A stretch of DNA of 64,000 nucleotides from Thermomonas paludicola (GCF_024498955.1 NZ_CP093311.1:1798001-1862000), one strand, 5' to 3'; positions 37,180-50,453 are shown, numbered from the stretch's first letter. Numbers and translations: made by a program. Notes: a model not told the origin generated them from the letters alone.

Positions 37180-37524
37180 TCAGGCGGACTTCAGCGTGCC
37201 CTTGGGCAGGACACTGGCGATGGCGCCCTTCTGCACGCGCAGCTGCACGCCATTGGCCACTTCCACGGTGATGAAGCTCTCACCCATGTTGGTCACCACG
37301 CCGGCGATGCCGCCGTTGGTGATGACTTCATCACCCTTGCCCAGCTTGTCCAGCATGCTCTTGTGCTCTTTTTGCCGCTTCATCTGCGGGCGGATCATCA
37401 GGAAGTACATGATCGCGATCAGGATGACCGGAAACAGCAGGGTGGACATCATGCCGCCGGGCGCCGCGGTTTGACCGGCAGCTTGGGCATGGGCAACGGG
37501 AATCAGGAAATCAAGCGGGTTCAT
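37180..37524 (-). CDS. yajC: Preprotein translocase accessory subunit YajC
   Basis: YajC is a small single-pass membrane protein associated with SecDF-YidC. The 114-residue protein has a membrane helix (about residues 26-45, LLFPVILIAIMYFLMIRPQ) followed by the YajC domain with KRQKEHKSMLDKL and GDEVITNGGIAGVV. The start at 37524 gives the family-like MNPLDFLIPVAHAQA N-terminus. It sits between tgt and secD in the usual order. Confidence 0.96.
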   Translation of the reverse strand: MNPLDFLIPVAHAQAAGQTAAPGGMMSTLLFPVILIAIMYFLMIRPQMKRQKEHKSMLDKLGKGDEVITNGGIAGVVTNMGESFITVEVANGVQLRVQKGAIASVLPKGTLKSA

Positions 37525-37596
37525 CGGGAATCCGTGTCTGCGAAAACGAAAGGCTGGCCGAGGCCAGCTGATGATTATGCCATGCCCAGCTTGTCT

Positions 37597-37699
37597 CCTC
37601 CCCTTGCCAAGCAGGGGGAGGCCGGGAAGGGGTTGCTCTTTTCGGCATTTGGCGCGAAGAGCACCCCTCCCCAACCCTCCCCTTCGCTACGCGAAAGGG
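37597..37699. repeat. Compound palindromic element between tgt and yajC
   Basis: The 181-base spacer contains a left hairpin (11-bp stem, CCTCCCCTTGC with GCAGGGGGAGG, 37597-37621). A central long imperfect inverted repeat pairs 37614-37640 with 37657-37682 around a 16-base loop. A right hairpin (CCCTTCGC with GCGAAAGGG, 37680-37699) completes it. The left and central stems compete for the same bases. This looks like a REP/BIME-type mobile intergenic repeat. It has no T run and lies inside an operon, so it may stabilise or split the transcript. Confidence 0.75.
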
Positions 37700-37705
37700 A
37701 TGGAG

Positions 37706-38940
<1,235 letters not shown>

Positions 38941-38956
<16 letters not shown>

Positions 38957-38990
38957 GCAACAGCATTCGCGGGAACGACGGACAACAGCA
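38941..38990. repeat. 25-bp tandem duplication overlapping the inverted repeat
   Basis: Units 38941-38965 and 38966-38990 are 25 bases each and differ at two positions (TTCGCGGGAATGACGGGCAA versus TTCGCGGGAACGACGGACAA, then CAGCA in both). The duplication extends from the right arm of the inverted repeat up to the queA stop codon at 38992. Confidence 0.85.
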
Positions 38991-38991
38991 C

Positions 38992-40029
38992 TCAAACGCC
39001 AGCATCTTCAGGCCACAGCAGCATCGCATCGCCATAGCTGAAGAAGCGGTAGCGCTGGCGCACCGCGTGTTCGTAGGCGGCGAACATCCGCTGCTTGCCG
39101 GCGAACGCCGACACCAGCATCAGCAGCGTGCTTTCCGGCAGATGGAAGTTGGTCATCAGCGCGTCGATGCTGCGGATCCTGTAGCCGGGGAAGATGAAGA
39201 TGCTGGTATCGCCCGCGAACGGCAGCAGTTCGCCATCGACCAGCGCGCTTTCCAGCGCCCGCACCACCGTGGTGCCGACCGCAATGACCCGCCCGCCAGC
39301 GGCGCGGGCCTGCCGTACCTGCTGCACCAGCTCCGCGCCGACATTGATCCATTCACTGTGCATCCGGTGCTGATGCACGTCGTCCACCCGTACCGGCTGG
39401 AAGGTTCCCGCGCCAACGTGCAGGGTGACGTGACCAAAGTGGACCCCGCGTGCGCGCAGCGCATCCAGCAACGGCTCGTCGAAATGCAGGCCGGCGGTCG
39501 GCGCGGCGACCGCGCCGATTTCCCGCGCAAACACGGTCTGGTAACGCTCGACATCATCAGCGCCGGGCTCGCGCTGGATGTACGGCGGCAGCGGCATGCG
39601 GCCGGCGTGCTGCAACCAACCTTCCAGCGCCTGCCCGACATGAAAGCGCAGCCGCCAGAAGCTGTCTTCGCGCCCCAGCACCTCGGCCTCGCCGCCGGCA
39701 TCCAGCGCGATCCGGCTGCCGGGCTGCGGCGACTTGCTCACGCCCAGCTGCACACGTGCTTCGTTGCCGGGCAACAGGCGCTCGATCAGGATCTCCACCC
39801 GCCCACCGGTGGCCTTCATTCCGAACAACCGCGCCGGAATCACCCGGGTGTCGTTGAACACCAGCAGGTCGCCGGGCTGCAGCAGCGACGGCAGATCGCG
39901 CACGTGCAGGTCGGCGAAGGGCACATCGCCCGGCGGCACGTGCAGCAGGCGGCTGGCGGAACGCTCGGGCAGCGGGGCCTGGGCGATCAGCTCAGGCGGA
40001 AGGTCGTAGTGGAAATCGGACGTTTTCAA
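38992..40029 (-). CDS. queA: S-adenosylmethionine:tRNA ribosyltransferase-isomerase QueA
   Basis: QueA transfers the ribosyl part of S-adenosylmethionine to preQ1 in tRNA, giving epoxyqueuosine. From the chosen start the 345-residue protein begins [16 protein letters not shown] after the initiator and contains [36 protein letters not shown] and [17 protein letters not shown], all family hallmarks. The start codon appears to be TTG at 40029: it is the only initiator that yields the family N-terminus, and the frame upstream looks non-coding. No good Shine-Dalgarno sequence is visible. First gene of the queA-tgt-yajC-secD-secF run. Confidence 0.93.
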   Translation of the reverse strand: MKTSDFHYDLPPELIAQAPLPERSASRLLHVPPGDVPFADLHVRDLPSLLQPGDLLVFNDTRVIPARLFGMKATGGRVEILIERLLPGNEARVQLGVSKSPQPGSRIALDAGGEAEVLGREDSFWRLRFHVGQALEGWLQHAGRMPLPPYIQREPGADDVERYQTVFAREIGAVAAPTAGLHFDEPLLDALRARGVHFGHVTLHVGAGTFQPVRVDDVHQHRMHSEWINVGAELVQQVRQARAAGGRVIAVGTTVVRALESALVDGELLPFAGDTSIFIFPGYRIRSIDALMTNFHLPESTLLMLVSAFAGKQRMFAAYEHAVRQRYRFFSYGDAMLLWPEDAGV

Positions 40030-40069
40030 GGGACGGGAACGGCAGGGGAACCGCGCATTGTATGTCGCG

Positions 40070-40501
40070 TCAGCGCTCGAACTTGGTCGACAGGATGATC
40101 GAGGTATTGGTGCGCTCCACGCCATCGATGGCACCAATACGATCTGTCAGCACGTCCATCTCGCCTACCGTGGCCGTCACTGCCAGCGCGATCAGATCAT
40201 GCCCGCCGCTGATCGAATACAGCACCCGCACCTCGTGCATGGCCTGCAGCGCCTTCACCACCGCGGTCATCTGCTTGGGACGCAGGGTGATCAGGATGTG
40301 CGCGCGGATGCGGCTGCGCTCCAACTCGTCGTCGATACGCACGGTATAGCCGCGGATCACGCCCTGCTGCTCCAGCCGTGCAATGCGGTTTTGCACCGTG
40401 GTGCGCGACAGGCCCAGCCGGCGGGCAATGTCGGCGGTGGCGGCACGGGCATCCTCGCGCAGGATGGAAAGCAGGAGCTCGTCGGCGGCTGAAATTCGCA
40501 T
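40070..40501 (-). CDS. Lrp/AsnC family transcriptional regulator
   Basis: A 143-residue DNA-binding regulator: helix-turn-helix at about residues 10-55 ([39 protein letters not shown]) and an AsnC ligand/oligomer domain (about 65-140; [18 protein letters not shown]). Family members respond to amino acids. The ATG at 40501 gives the usual length. It is divergent from a class III aminotransferase gene across 143 bases that carry two direct repeats, suggesting it controls that gene and itself. Confidence 0.93.
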   Translation of the reverse strand: MRISAADELLLSILREDARAATADIARRLGLSRTTVQNRIARLEQQGVIRGYTVRIDDELERSRIRAHILITLRPKQMTAVVKALQAMHEVRVLYSISGGHDLIALAVTATVGEMDVLTDRIGAIDGVERTNTSIILSTKFER

Positions 40502-40504
40502 ATC

Positions 40505-40559
40505 GCCGGATAATAAAGGCATTTCGCCCGAACTGCCGGGCAATAAGGGCGAATCGCCC
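40505..40559. promoter_or_regulatory. Direct repeats in the regulator-aminotransferase spacer (candidate operator)
   Basis: Two 25-base direct repeats, 40505-40529 and 40535-40559, match at 19 of 25 positions with a 30-base period, about three helical turns. Each has the core GCCGG..AATAA.GGC...TCGCCC. The second also contains the palindrome GGGCGAATCGCCC. They begin just upstream of the Lrp-type gene start, where its own promoter should lie, and fit autoregulation plus control of the divergent aminotransferase. Binding is inferred. Confidence 0.6.
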
Positions 40560-40644
40560 CTACCTTGTGACGTGGAACCCGCGATAATGGCGCTTTGCGG
40601 CCAGTCATCACGTACTGGCCAGGCACATCTCCGGGAGAACACTC

Positions 40645-42123
40645 ATGCGCCTGCTCGACACCCTCGCCCCTCTTCGCGCCAACGGCAAGGCCCGCACCAC
40701 TGGCCTGGACGATGCCACCATTCTGGATTTCGCCGCGCGCGACCCGCAGCTGGGTGAAGCCATCGCCGCCGCCGCGGTCGAATTCGAGCGCATCCGCAGC
40801 GAATTCCCGGAGCTTCTGGCGCTGGACGAAGACGCGCAGGCGCAGGCCGTGCAGGCCGGCTTCATCAACTTCTACGCCGCCGATGCCACCAACCCCTATG
40901 TGGCACTGACCGCACGCGGACCGTGGATCATCACCCTGAAGGGCGCGGTGCTGTACGACACCGGCGGCTACGGCATGCTGGGTCTGGGCCACTCGCCGCA
41001 GGCAGTGCTGGACGCAATGGCCAAGCCGCAGTCGATGGCCAACATCATGACCCCGAACGTCTCGCAGCTGCGCTTTGCCAAGGCGATGCGCAAGGAGATC
41101 GGGCAGACGCGCGGCGGCTGTCCCTACACCGCCTTCATGTGCCTGAATTCGGGTTCGGAATCGGTGTCGCTGGCCTCGCGCATCGTCGACGCCAATGCCA
41201 AGAACATGACCGACGCTGGCGCGCGTCACGCCGGCAAGGCGATCAAGCGCCTGGTGGTCAAGGGCGCATTCCACGGCCGTACCGAACGCCCGGCGCTGTA
41301 CTCCGACTCCAGCCGCAAGACCTACATGCAGTATCTGGCCAGCTTCCGCGGCGAGGATTCGGTACTGACCGTTGCGCCCTACGACATGGATGCCCTGCGC
41401 CGGATCTTTGCCGATGCGGATGCCAACGGCTGGTTCATCGAGGCGATGTTCCTGGAACCGGTGATGGGCGAAGGCGACCCGGGCCGCAGCGTGCCGCCGG
41501 ACTTCTACACGCTTGCCCGCGACCTGACCCGCAGCCACGGCAGCCTGCTGCTGGTGGACTCGATCCAGGCTGGCCTGCGCACCACCGGCTACCTGTCGCT
41601 GGTGGACTATCCGGGTTTCGAGAAGGTCGAAGCCCCGGACATGGAAACCTATTCCAAGGCACTGAACGCCGGCCAATACCCGCTGTCGGTGCTGGCAGTG
41701 GGCGAGCACGCCGGCGAGATTTACAAGCGCGGGCTGTACGGCAACACCATGACCGCCAACCCGCGCGCGCTGGACGTGGCCTGCACCGTCCTCGGCCAGC
41801 TCACCCCCGAGCTGCGCGCCAACATCCAGCAGCGTGGGCGCGATGCCGTTGCCCTGCTGGAGGCACTGAAGGCGGAGTTGAACGGCCCCATCACCAAGGT
41901 GCAGGGCACCGGCCTGCTGTTCTCCTGCGAGCTGACCAAGAGCTTCAAGGGCTACGGCGCCGGCTCCACCGAAGAGTGGATGCGCGAGCACGGCATCGGC
42001 GTGATCCATGGCGGCGAGAACTCGCTGCGCTTCACCCCGCACTTCGCGGTGACCAAGGCCGAGCTGGAGCTGGTGGTCGCCACCGTCAAGCGCGCGCTGC
42101 TGGAAGGCCCGCGCGTGGCCTGA
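40645..42123 (+). CDS. Class III (PLP-dependent) aminotransferase, substrate unknown
   Basis: A 492-residue aminotransferase of fold type I. Visible features: GGYGMLGLGHSP near the start, NSGSES at residues 168-173 (phosphate binding), DSIQAG at 305-310 (aspartate against the pyridine nitrogen), and the PLP lysine Lys338 in YSKALNAGQYPLSV. It is longer than most class III enzymes by an N-terminal stretch of about 80 residues. The substrate cannot be told from sequence alone; the divergent Lrp-type regulator points to amino-acid metabolism. GGGAG lies before the ATG. A terminator follows at 42161. Confidence 0.85.
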   Translation: MRLLDTLAPLRANGKARTTGLDDATILDFAARDPQLGEAIAAAAVEFERIRSEFPELLALDEDAQAQAVQAGFINFYAADATNPYVALTARGPWIITLKGAVLYDTGGYGMLGLGHSPQAVLDAMAKPQSMANIMTPNVSQLRFAKAMRKEIGQTRGGCPYTAFMCLNSGSESVSLASRIVDANAKNMTDAGARHAGKAIKRLVVKGAFHGRTERPALYSDSSRKTYMQYLASFRGEDSVLTVAPYDMDALRRIFADADANGWFIEAMFLEPVMGEGDPGRSVPPDFYTLARDLTRSHGSLLLVDSIQAGLRTTGYLSLVDYPGFEKVEAPDMETYSKALNAGQYPLSVLAVGEHAGEIYKRGLYGNTMTANPRALDVACTVLGQLTPELRANIQQRGRDAVALLEALKAELNGPITKVQGTGLLFSCELTKSFKGYGAGSTEEWMREHGIGVIHGGENSLRFTPHFAVTKAELELVVATVKRALLEGPRVA

Positions 42124-42160
42124 TCGACGGCCGCTCGATCCCCACGCCGCAATACCCAGC

Positions 42161-42190
42161 GGGGCGCCCATCCGGCGCCCCGTTTGTTTG
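42161..42190 (+). terminator. Intrinsic terminator after the aminotransferase gene
   Basis: GGGGCGCC (42161-42168), a five-base loop, GGCGCCCC (42174-42181), then GTTTGTTTG. The strong GC stem with a T-rich tail ends the aminotransferase transcript and separates it from upp. Confidence 0.8.
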
Positions 42191-42224
42191 TGCCCAACGG
42201 CGCACTTTCGGTTAGCCTGTCCCG

Positions 42225-42857
42225 ATGAAAATCGTCGAAGTCGATCACCCCTTGGTGCGCCACAAGCTTGGCAAGCTGCGCGACATCAGCACGGATCCGG
42301 TGCATTTCCGCCAGTTCGCCGGCGAGATCGCCGCCCTGCTGGCATTCGAGGCCACCCGCGACCTGCCCACGGAAACCATGACCGTGCCCACCTGGGCCGG
42401 CCCGCTGCAGGTCGAGCACGTGCGCGGCGAAGACCTGACCCTGGTGCCGATCCTGCGCGCCGGCCTCGGCTTCCTGCCGGGCGTGCAGGCGCTGCTGCCG
42501 GCCGCGCCGGTCAGCGTGGTTGGGTTGCGCCGCAATGAAACCACGCACCGCCCGGAAGGCTATTACCAGCGCCTGGCGGATCGCATGGAGCAGCGCATGG
42601 CGCTGCTGATCGACCCGATGCTGGCCACCGGCGGAAGCGCCATCGCCGCGATCCAGCTGCTGAAGGACGCGGGCTGCCCGCGCATCAAATGCATTTTCCT
42701 GGTTGCCGCGCCGGAAGGGCTGCGCGCACTGGAAGCCGCACATCCGGATATCGAGGTCTATGTCGCGGCGGTTGACCAGCGGCTCGACGAAAACGCCTAC
42801 ATCCATCCGGGCTTGGGCGATGCCGGGGATCGCCTGTTCGGCACCCCGGTGGATTGA
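42225..42857 (+). CDS. upp: Uracil phosphoribosyltransferase
   Basis: Upp salvages uracil with PRPP to UMP. The 210-residue protein carries [19 protein letters not shown] at the N-terminus, the [18 protein letters not shown] segment, and the PRPP loop [17 protein letters not shown] at about 126-142. The C-terminal [12 protein letters not shown] binds uracil. It stands alone between a terminator and the convergent MAPEG gene, with no permease gene beside it. Confidence 0.97.
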   Translation: MKIVEVDHPLVRHKLGKLRDISTDPVHFRQFAGEIAALLAFEATRDLPTETMTVPTWAGPLQVEHVRGEDLTLVPILRAGLGFLPGVQALLPAAPVSVVGLRRNETTHRPEGYYQRLADRMEQRMALLIDPMLATGGSAIAAIQLLKDAGCPRIKCIFLVAAPEGLRALEAAHPDIEVYVAAVDQRLDENAYIHPGLGDAGDRLFGTPVD

Positions 42858-42876
42858 GCACGTCGCTGGCGGGCGT

Positions 42877-43263
42877 TCAGCCCGCTGCGAGCCACAGCCC
42901 GGCGAGCGCCATCAACAAAAACACGAGCCAGGTCAACGCGGTTCCCGTGAAGCGGCCAAACGAATAGCCGGCAGTCGCCGACAGACCAACGGCGTGCATC
43001 AGCCGCCCCAGCAACAGCGCCGCGCCGAACGCCCACAGCCACGGCGCAGGCAGCCCGCACAGCTCCAGCAAGCCCAGCATCAGCAGCGCAAACGGGACGT
43101 GCTCGCTGAAATTGCCGTGCACGCGCACCTTGCGCGCAAGTACGGCATCCCCGCCATCGCCCAGGCCGATCTTGTGCCCATGCCGATGCCGCGAAATGCG
43201 CATCAGCAGAACCAGCATCAACAGGACATGCAGGGATGCGAACAGCAGAGTGATTTTTGGCAT
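42877..43263 (-). CDS. MAPEG family membrane protein
   Basis: A 128-residue protein with four hydrophobic segments and the MAPEG pattern KVRVHGNFSEHVPFALLMLG in the centre, where RxHGNxxE-type residues bind glutathione in eukaryotic members. It also has a GRLMHAVGLS helix. Bacterial members are thought to act as membrane glutathione transferases or peroxidases; the actual role is unknown. It is convergent with upp. The 85 bases between it and the MBL gene downstream hold nothing I recognise. Confidence 0.88.
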   Translation of the reverse strand: MPKITLLFASLHVLLMLVLLMRISRHRHGHKIGLGDGGDAVLARKVRVHGNFSEHVPFALLMLGLLELCGLPAPWLWAFGAALLLGRLMHAVGLSATAGYSFGRFTGTALTWLVFLLMALAGLWLAAG

Positions 43264-43348
43264 CAGGCAACTCCAGGCAGCGTGGACGTATCAGGGTGCC
43301 GGTTGCCAACCAGCAGCACCGGCGTGGGCGGCAGCGCGCGGGCAGGCA

Positions 43349-44239
43349 TCAGCTGCCGAGCACGCGCGCATGCAGCTCAGGGGATTCGTGCGTGGTTGCA
43401 AAGCGGCCCTTTTCATCACGCGTCACCTGTGCCAGCGCGCAGCCGGCATCGTGGGTGAAGAACAGATGCACGTTGCGCGCCAACTTGTCTTCCAGAAACG
43501 CGCGCTTTTCGTCGATCAACGTTTCGGCGCAGCGGTCGTAACCCATGGTGATTGGCACGTGCACCCACGGCCGGCCCGGGATCAGGTCCGCGCAGAACAC
43601 CACGCCGCCATGCGCCTGGCCGTTGACCCGCTCGGGGCCAACGATTTCCGCCAGCAGCAGGCCGGGCGTATGCCCGTCGCTGTGATGAAAACGCACGCTC
43701 TGGCCCAGCGTTGGCGACCAGTCACCCTCCACCAGTTCCAACCGACCGCTGGCGTCCAGCAAACCCGGCAACTCGGGGATGAAACTGGCGCGATCGCGCG
43801 GATGCGGATGCAGCGCGCGCTGCCAGTGTTTGGCGCCGACCACGAAGGTGGCATTGGGGAACAGCAGCTGCGGTGCACGGCCTTCCGCCCATGGCGCCAG
43901 CAGGCCGCCGGCGTGGTCGAAGTGCAGGTGCGAGAGCACCACCACGTCGATGTCCTCGTGGCTGAAACCGGCTTGGCCCAGCGATTCCAGCAGCACATGG
44001 CGCTCTTCGACAACGCCGTAGCGCTCGCGCAGCGCCGGAGCGAAGAATGCGCCGATGCCGGTTTCGAACAGCACGGTCTTGCCGTTGAGCGGACTGGCCA
44101 GCAGCGCGCGACAGGCGAGGTCGATGCGGTTGTGCGCATCCACCGCCACCCAGCGCTCCCACAGGGCGCGAGGCGCGTTGCCGAACATCGCACCGCCGTC
44201 GAGCTTTTGCGAATTGCCGGGGATCGACCAGAGTTTCAT
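43349..44239 (-). CDS. MBL-fold metallo-hydrolase
   Basis: A 296-residue metallo-beta-lactamase-fold hydrolase. The metal-binding HLHFDHAGG is in the first half. Later ligands appear in [15 protein letters not shown] and the C-terminal FTHDAG. The layout resembles the quorum-quenching lactonase/MBL-hydrolase subgroup, but the substrate is unknown. No signal peptide. The start at 44239 (MKLWSIPGN) is preceded by sequence without family resemblance. It lies 67 bases after the ggt gene on the same strand, across a GC palindrome. Confidence 0.88.
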   Translation of the reverse strand: MKLWSIPGNSQKLDGGAMFGNAPRALWERWVAVDAHNRIDLACRALLASPLNGKTVLFETGIGAFFAPALRERYGVVEERHVLLESLGQAGFSHEDIDVVVLSHLHFDHAGGLLAPWAEGRAPQLLFPNATFVVGAKHWQRALHPHPRDRASFIPELPGLLDASGRLELVEGDWSPTLGQSVRFHHSDGHTPGLLLAEIVGPERVNGQAHGGVVFCADLIPGRPWVHVPITMGYDRCAETLIDEKRAFLEDKLARNVHLFFTHDAGCALAQVTRDEKGRFATTHESPELHARVLGS

Positions 44240-44270
44240 CGAAATGACTTTACGCCTGCATAAGTGAATC

Positions 44271-44294
44271 GCCGAGCCGGCGTGCCGGCTTGGC
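44271..44294. repeat. GC-rich 24-base palindrome between ggt and the MBL gene
   Basis: The sequence reads GCCGAGCCGG then CGTGCCGGCTTGGC and pairs with itself except for the two central bases and one G-T pair. It could form a hairpin at the end of the ggt transcript. There is no T run, so I list it as a palindrome, not a terminator. Confidence 0.55.
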
Positions 44295-44306
44295 CCGCGC
44301 ATGGAC

Positions 44307-46319
<2,013 letters not shown>

Positions 46320-46378
46320 CCCGCGCGCGCCGGCGAATCCGCAGGGCCGCAGCCGACCGTCGGCCGCGGCCGGATTCC

Positions 46379-46867
46379 TCACTTCGCTTCTTCGAAGATG
46401 TAGTTGACGCCAGCAGGCTCGACCGCCGACTTCACCCGCTCGCCCAGAATCGGCGTTCCGATGAAGATCACCTTGACGCCCTTCATGGTGCCCGCCGGCA
46501 CCTGCTTGAATGCGGCTTCGATCATCTCGACTTCCTTCTCGGGCTCGGGCGAGGTGAACACCAGCATGTTGCCTTCGATGATCCCGCGCCCCAGGTCGCT
46601 CTCCAGCTTCTCCAGCTGGCGGGAATACATGCCGTCAAACCCTTCGACGTCGGACTTGGGCAGGAAATAGACGAACGGGGGCGAAGTGACCCCGGCCATG
46701 TGCGGCGTCACCTTGTACTGCACGTATGGCAGCCAATCCTTCTGCGCGCTGCTGGTGGGCAACGCAACCGCGACCTGGGCTTCGACCTTGGGCGCCTCGT
46801 CTTTCTTGCATGCCGTGAAGGGCAGCGCGAGGCAGGCAATGGCGAGCAAACGAATCAATGTATTCAT
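46379..46867 (-). CDS. Small conserved lipoprotein, function unknown
   Basis: A 162-residue protein with a signal peptide and a lipobox ending at Cys20 (PFTAC), so an outer- or inner-membrane lipoprotein. The mature part alternates strands and helices: WLPYVQYKVTPHM, PPFVYFLPKS, NMLVFTSPEPEKEVEMIEAAF, VKVIFIGTPILGERVKSAV. I do not recognise the family with certainty. The start at 46867 creates the signal peptide. It lies between coaD and the ferredoxin gene on one strand, which may be a loose operon. Confidence 0.75.
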   Translation of the reverse strand: MNTLIRLLAIACLALPFTACKKDEAPKVEAQVAVALPTSSAQKDWLPYVQYKVTPHMAGVTSPPFVYFLPKSDVEGFDGMYSRQLEKLESDLGRGIIEGNMLVFTSPEPEKEVEMIEAAFKQVPAGTMKGVKVIFIGTPILGERVKSAVEPAGVNYIFEEAK

Positions 46868-46920
46868 GATTTTTCCCTGGTGATGGCGGTGACAAAAGAC
46901 AATGCTTGCAACGGGCTGGT

Positions 46921-47442
<522 letters not shown>

Positions 47443-48039
47443 TCACGAAGTCCCAAGTGTAACGCGCCGGTACAGCGCATAGCGCACGTCGCGGGTCCGG
47501 TTTTCGCGATGCAGCTCCCACTCTGCGGGCAGGGCCGGGGCGTGTCCAGCCGGGCACTCCACATACAGCCAGGACTGCGCAGCCATCACTGCCGGCAGCG
47601 CGGCGATGGCGGCATCCCACAGGCCTGCGGAAAAAGGAGGGTCAACAAAGGCGATGTCATACCCGTCGCCGACGTCCTGCCGCAGGAAGGCCAGCGCATC
47701 GCTGCGGTGCACCGTCACCTGCTCCTGCGCATGCAACCGCCGCACGGCCTCGGCGAGGCCCCGCGCAAGCGTGGGATCGGCCTCCACCAGGCTTGCGTGG
47801 CGGGCCCCGCGCGAGACGGCCTCCAGCCCCAGCACACCGGTTCCCGCGAACAGATCCAGCACCCGCGCGCCTGGCAGCACCGGCATCAGCCAGTTGAACA
47901 GGGTTTCGCGTACGCGATCCGAGGTGGGGCGCAGGCCGGGACGATCGGGCACTGGCAGGCGGGTTCCACGCCAGCGGCCGGAGATGATGCGCACCGTTCC
48001 AGGGCAGGCCGGCGCGGGGTTGGCACGACGCGTGTTCAT
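47443..48039 (-). CDS. rsmD: 16S rRNA (guanine966-N2)-methyltransferase RsmD
   Basis: RsmD methylates G966 of 16S rRNA in the 30S subunit. The 198-residue protein starts with a short basic tail, then [25 protein letters not shown], the SAM-binding DLFAGTG at 62-68 and the catalytic DPPF at 133-136. The start at 48039 leaves a 16-residue tail before the conserved core; the frame further upstream looks non-coding, and no clear ribosome site is seen. It is divergent from ftsY, as usual. Confidence 0.94.
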   Translation of the reverse strand: MNTRRANPAPACPGTVRIISGRWRGTRLPVPDRPGLRPTSDRVRETLFNWLMPVLPGARVLDLFAGTGVLGLEAVSRGARHASLVEADPTLARGLAEAVRRLHAQEQVTVHRSDALAFLRQDVGDGYDIAFVDPPFSAGLWDAAIAALPAVMAAQSWLYVECPAGHAPALPAEWELHRENRTRDVRYALYRRVTLGTS

Positions 48040-48099
48040 CGGGGGGAATGGGGGGCGAGTGCTACCATGCCCGCCATTCTCCGACATTCCCCCGGCCAC

Positions 48100-49188
48100 A
48101 TGGTCAGCTGGTTCCGCCGCAAGAAACCCGACGCGCAAGAATCCACGCCGGAAGCGGCTCAGGCCCCTGCCCCAAGCGCTGCCCCGGAGCTGCCCGAACC
48201 CGCGCCGACGGCGGTCGCCATTGCCGAAACAGGCATGCCGGAACCAACCGCCGTTGTCGCTGCCCCCGCAAAAGCAGTCAGCTGGCGCGAACGCCTGCGC
48301 GACAGCGCCTTTGCACGCACCTTCGGCGGCCTGTTCTCGCGCAACCCCAAGCTCGACGACGCGCTGCTGGACGAAATCGAAACCGCCCTGCTCACCGCCG
48401 ACGTTGGCGTCAGCGCCAGCACCCAGCTGGTGGAATCGCTGCGCAAGCGCATGAAGGCGCGCGAATTCGCCGATGCCAACGCGTTGCTGGAAGCGCTGCG
48501 TGCGGATTTGATCGCGCTGCTGGTCCCGGTGGCGCAGCCGCTGCACATCGACGCATCGAAGAAGCCCTTCGTCGTGCTTACCATCGGCGTCAACGGCGTC
48601 GGCAAGACCACCACCATCGGCAAGCTGGCGAGGCGCTACAAGGACGAGGGCCGCAGCCTGATGCTGGCGGCAGGCGACACCTTCCGCGCCGCTGCGGTCG
48701 CGCAGCTGCAGGCCTGGGGTGAACGCAACGGCGTACCCGTGGTGGCACAGGGACAGAATGCCGATGCCGCTTCGGTGGCATTCGACGCACTGCAGGCCGC
48801 CAGGTCGCGCGGCGTGGACGTATTGATCGCCGACACCGCGGGGCGCCTGCACACGCAGGCCGGGCTGATGGATGAGTTGGCCAAGGTCGCGCGCGTGTTG
48901 CGAAAAATCGACGCCGACGCACCGCACGAGGTGCTGATGGTGATCGACGGCACCACTGGCCAGAACGCGATCAGCCAAGTGCGCAAGTTCAGCGAAAAAA
49001 TCAAGATCACCGGCCTGGTGGTCACCAAGCTGGACGGCACCGCCAAGGGCGGCGTGGTGTTCGCGCTGGCCCGCGAGTTCGGCATCCCGATCCGCTACGC
49101 CGGCATCGGCGAGCGCCCGGAGGATTTGCGGGTGTTTGATGCCGAAGCGTTCGTGGACGCATTGCTGCCAGACGCGCTGGGCACGTGA
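48100..49188 (+). CDS. ftsY: Signal recognition particle receptor FtsY
   Basis: FtsY is the membrane-associated GTPase that docks ribosome-SRP complexes at SecYEG. The 362-residue protein has a short basic start (WFRRKK), a proline/alanine-rich acidic linker (10-60), the N domain (about 62-145) and the G domain. The latter carries GVNGVGKTT (163-171), [19 protein letters not shown] and the final [15 protein letters not shown]. An in-frame ATG at 48067, with GGGGGG upstream, is a possible start adding 11 residues. It overlaps the next gene by four bases. Confidence 0.96.
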   Translation: MVSWFRRKKPDAQESTPEAAQAPAPSAAPELPEPAPTAVAIAETGMPEPTAVVAAPAKAVSWRERLRDSAFARTFGGLFSRNPKLDDALLDEIETALLTADVGVSASTQLVESLRKRMKAREFADANALLEALRADLIALLVPVAQPLHIDASKKPFVVLTIGVNGVGKTTTIGKLARRYKDEGRSLMLAAGDTFRAAAVAQLQAWGERNGVPVVAQGQNADAASVAFDALQAARSRGVDVLIADTAGRLHTQAGLMDELAKVARVLRKIDADAPHEVLMVIDGTTGQNAISQVRKFSEKIKITGLVVTKLDGTAKGGVVFALAREFGIPIRYAGIGERPEDLRVFDAEAFVDALLPDALGT

Positions 49189-50453
49189 CCCAGGCGCGCA
49201 CGTCACGCCCCCTCCAGCGGCGGCGATGGCTGCGGCGCACGCTTGCCCTGCTCCTGCTTGCCGCCCTGGCCCTGTGGCTGCTGCAGCCGCAGCGCGCCGG
49301 GCGCATGCTGCTGCAACGCGCGGCGACCGCGCTGGGCCTCGAACTGGATGTAGCGGGGATCGATTACCGCCTGCGCGGCACGCCACAGCTGGAATTGACC
49401 GGCCTGGTCGCCAAGCGCCCCGGCGACCACGTCGCGCTGCTGCGCGCCAAGCGCGTGTTCGTCGCCTTGCCCTGGCGCACGCTGCGCGCGCTGGGCGATG
49501 ACCTCAGCCTGGAGCGCATCGAACTGGATGCGCCCAGGTTGGACCTGCCGGCCCTGCAGCGCTGGCTGGCAACGCGCCCAGCCGGGAAGACCCGCCTTCC
49601 CACCCTCAGCCGCGGCTTGCGGATGCGCGATGGACGCATCGACAACGACGACTGGCGCATTGACCAGCTGGCCATCGACGTCCCGTCCTTCAACCCCGCA
49701 CAGCCGCTGCACCTGCATGTCCGGGGGCGCTACGTGGCCGCCCCTCTCACCATTCCCGCCAACCTTGCAATCCGCGTGGCCAACCCGCAGGCGCTGCTGG
49801 ACGCCGGCATCAGCGATGTCTCCGGCGCGGGCACGCTGGCATTGACCGCCGCCACCTGGCGCCTGCCGGCGCAGGTCACGCTGAGCGGCCCGCTGCAACT
49901 GGGCAAGGATTCAGCCGTGATGCGCCCGGCCAAACTCGGCATCGCCGGGCGCTATCTCTCGGCCACCTCCAGCGCGCCATTCCGGCTTGGCCTGTACGGG
50001 CCGATGGCCTTCAACAATGCCCTCTGGCGCTGGGTGCCGGTCACCGTCGTCGTGGCTGGCGCAGGCGCGATTCCGGACGCGCGCGCGCGCGGCAGCGTCT
50101 CGCTGGGCCGGCTGCTGCGCCTGCACCTGGATGGCGCGATCGCCCGCTGGCCCGACGCCTGGCCGGCATTGCCGGCACCGCTTGCCGGCTCGCCATCACC
50201 GTTGTCGTTCGCACTGGACTATGCAGGACAGCCGGATTTCAGCAGCAGCGCCTCACTTGCAGTGCGCCGGGATGCGACGACCTTCGACGCGCACTTCCGG
50301 CTGCCTGACGTACTGGCTTGGCTGGCGGCAGACCCTGCCAACTCACCATTGCCGCCGCTTGTGGGCACGCTGGCCACGCCGCGCCTCGAACTCTCCGGCG
50401 CAACACTGGAAGGCGTGGAGATCCAGCTTGACGACGTCCCCGGCACGCCATGA
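49185..50453 (+). CDS. AsmA-like membrane-anchored protein, function unknown
   Basis: A 422-residue protein with a basic N-terminus, one membrane segment (about residues 18-34) and a large, strand-rich periplasmic region. Repeating amphipathic patterns (LELTGLVAKRPGD, LSLERIELDAPRLDL, GLRMRDGRIDN) resemble AsmA/YhdP-type proteins, but the match is by character rather than by a sure motif. The GTG start shares GTGA with the ftsY stop, and its own ATGA overlaps mutY, so ftsY, this gene and mutY are translationally coupled. Confidence 0.65.
   Translation: MTQARTSRPLQRRRWLRRTLALLLLAALALWLLQPQRAGRMLLQRAATALGLELDVAGIDYRLRGTPQLELTGLVAKRPGDHVALLRAKRVFVALPWRTLRALGDDLSLERIELDAPRLDLPALQRWLATRPAGKTRLPTLSRGLRMRDGRIDNDDWRIDQLAIDVPSFNPAQPLHLHVRGRYVAAPLTIPANLAIRVANPQALLDAGISDVSGAGTLALTAATWRLPAQVTLSGPLQLGKDSAVMRPAKLGIAGRYLSATSSAPFRLGLYGPMAFNNALWRWVPVTVVVAGAGAIPDARARGSVSLGRLLRLHLDGAIARWPDAWPALPAPLAGSPSPLSFALDYAGQPDFSSSASLAVRRDATTFDAHFRLPDVLAWLAADPANSPLPPLVGTLATPRLELSGATLEGVEIQLDDVPGTP

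Noticed and set aside
42225..42857. Uracil permease partner for upp
   Set aside because: The neighbouring genes are an aminotransferase and a MAPEG protein; no uraA-like gene is present in the window.
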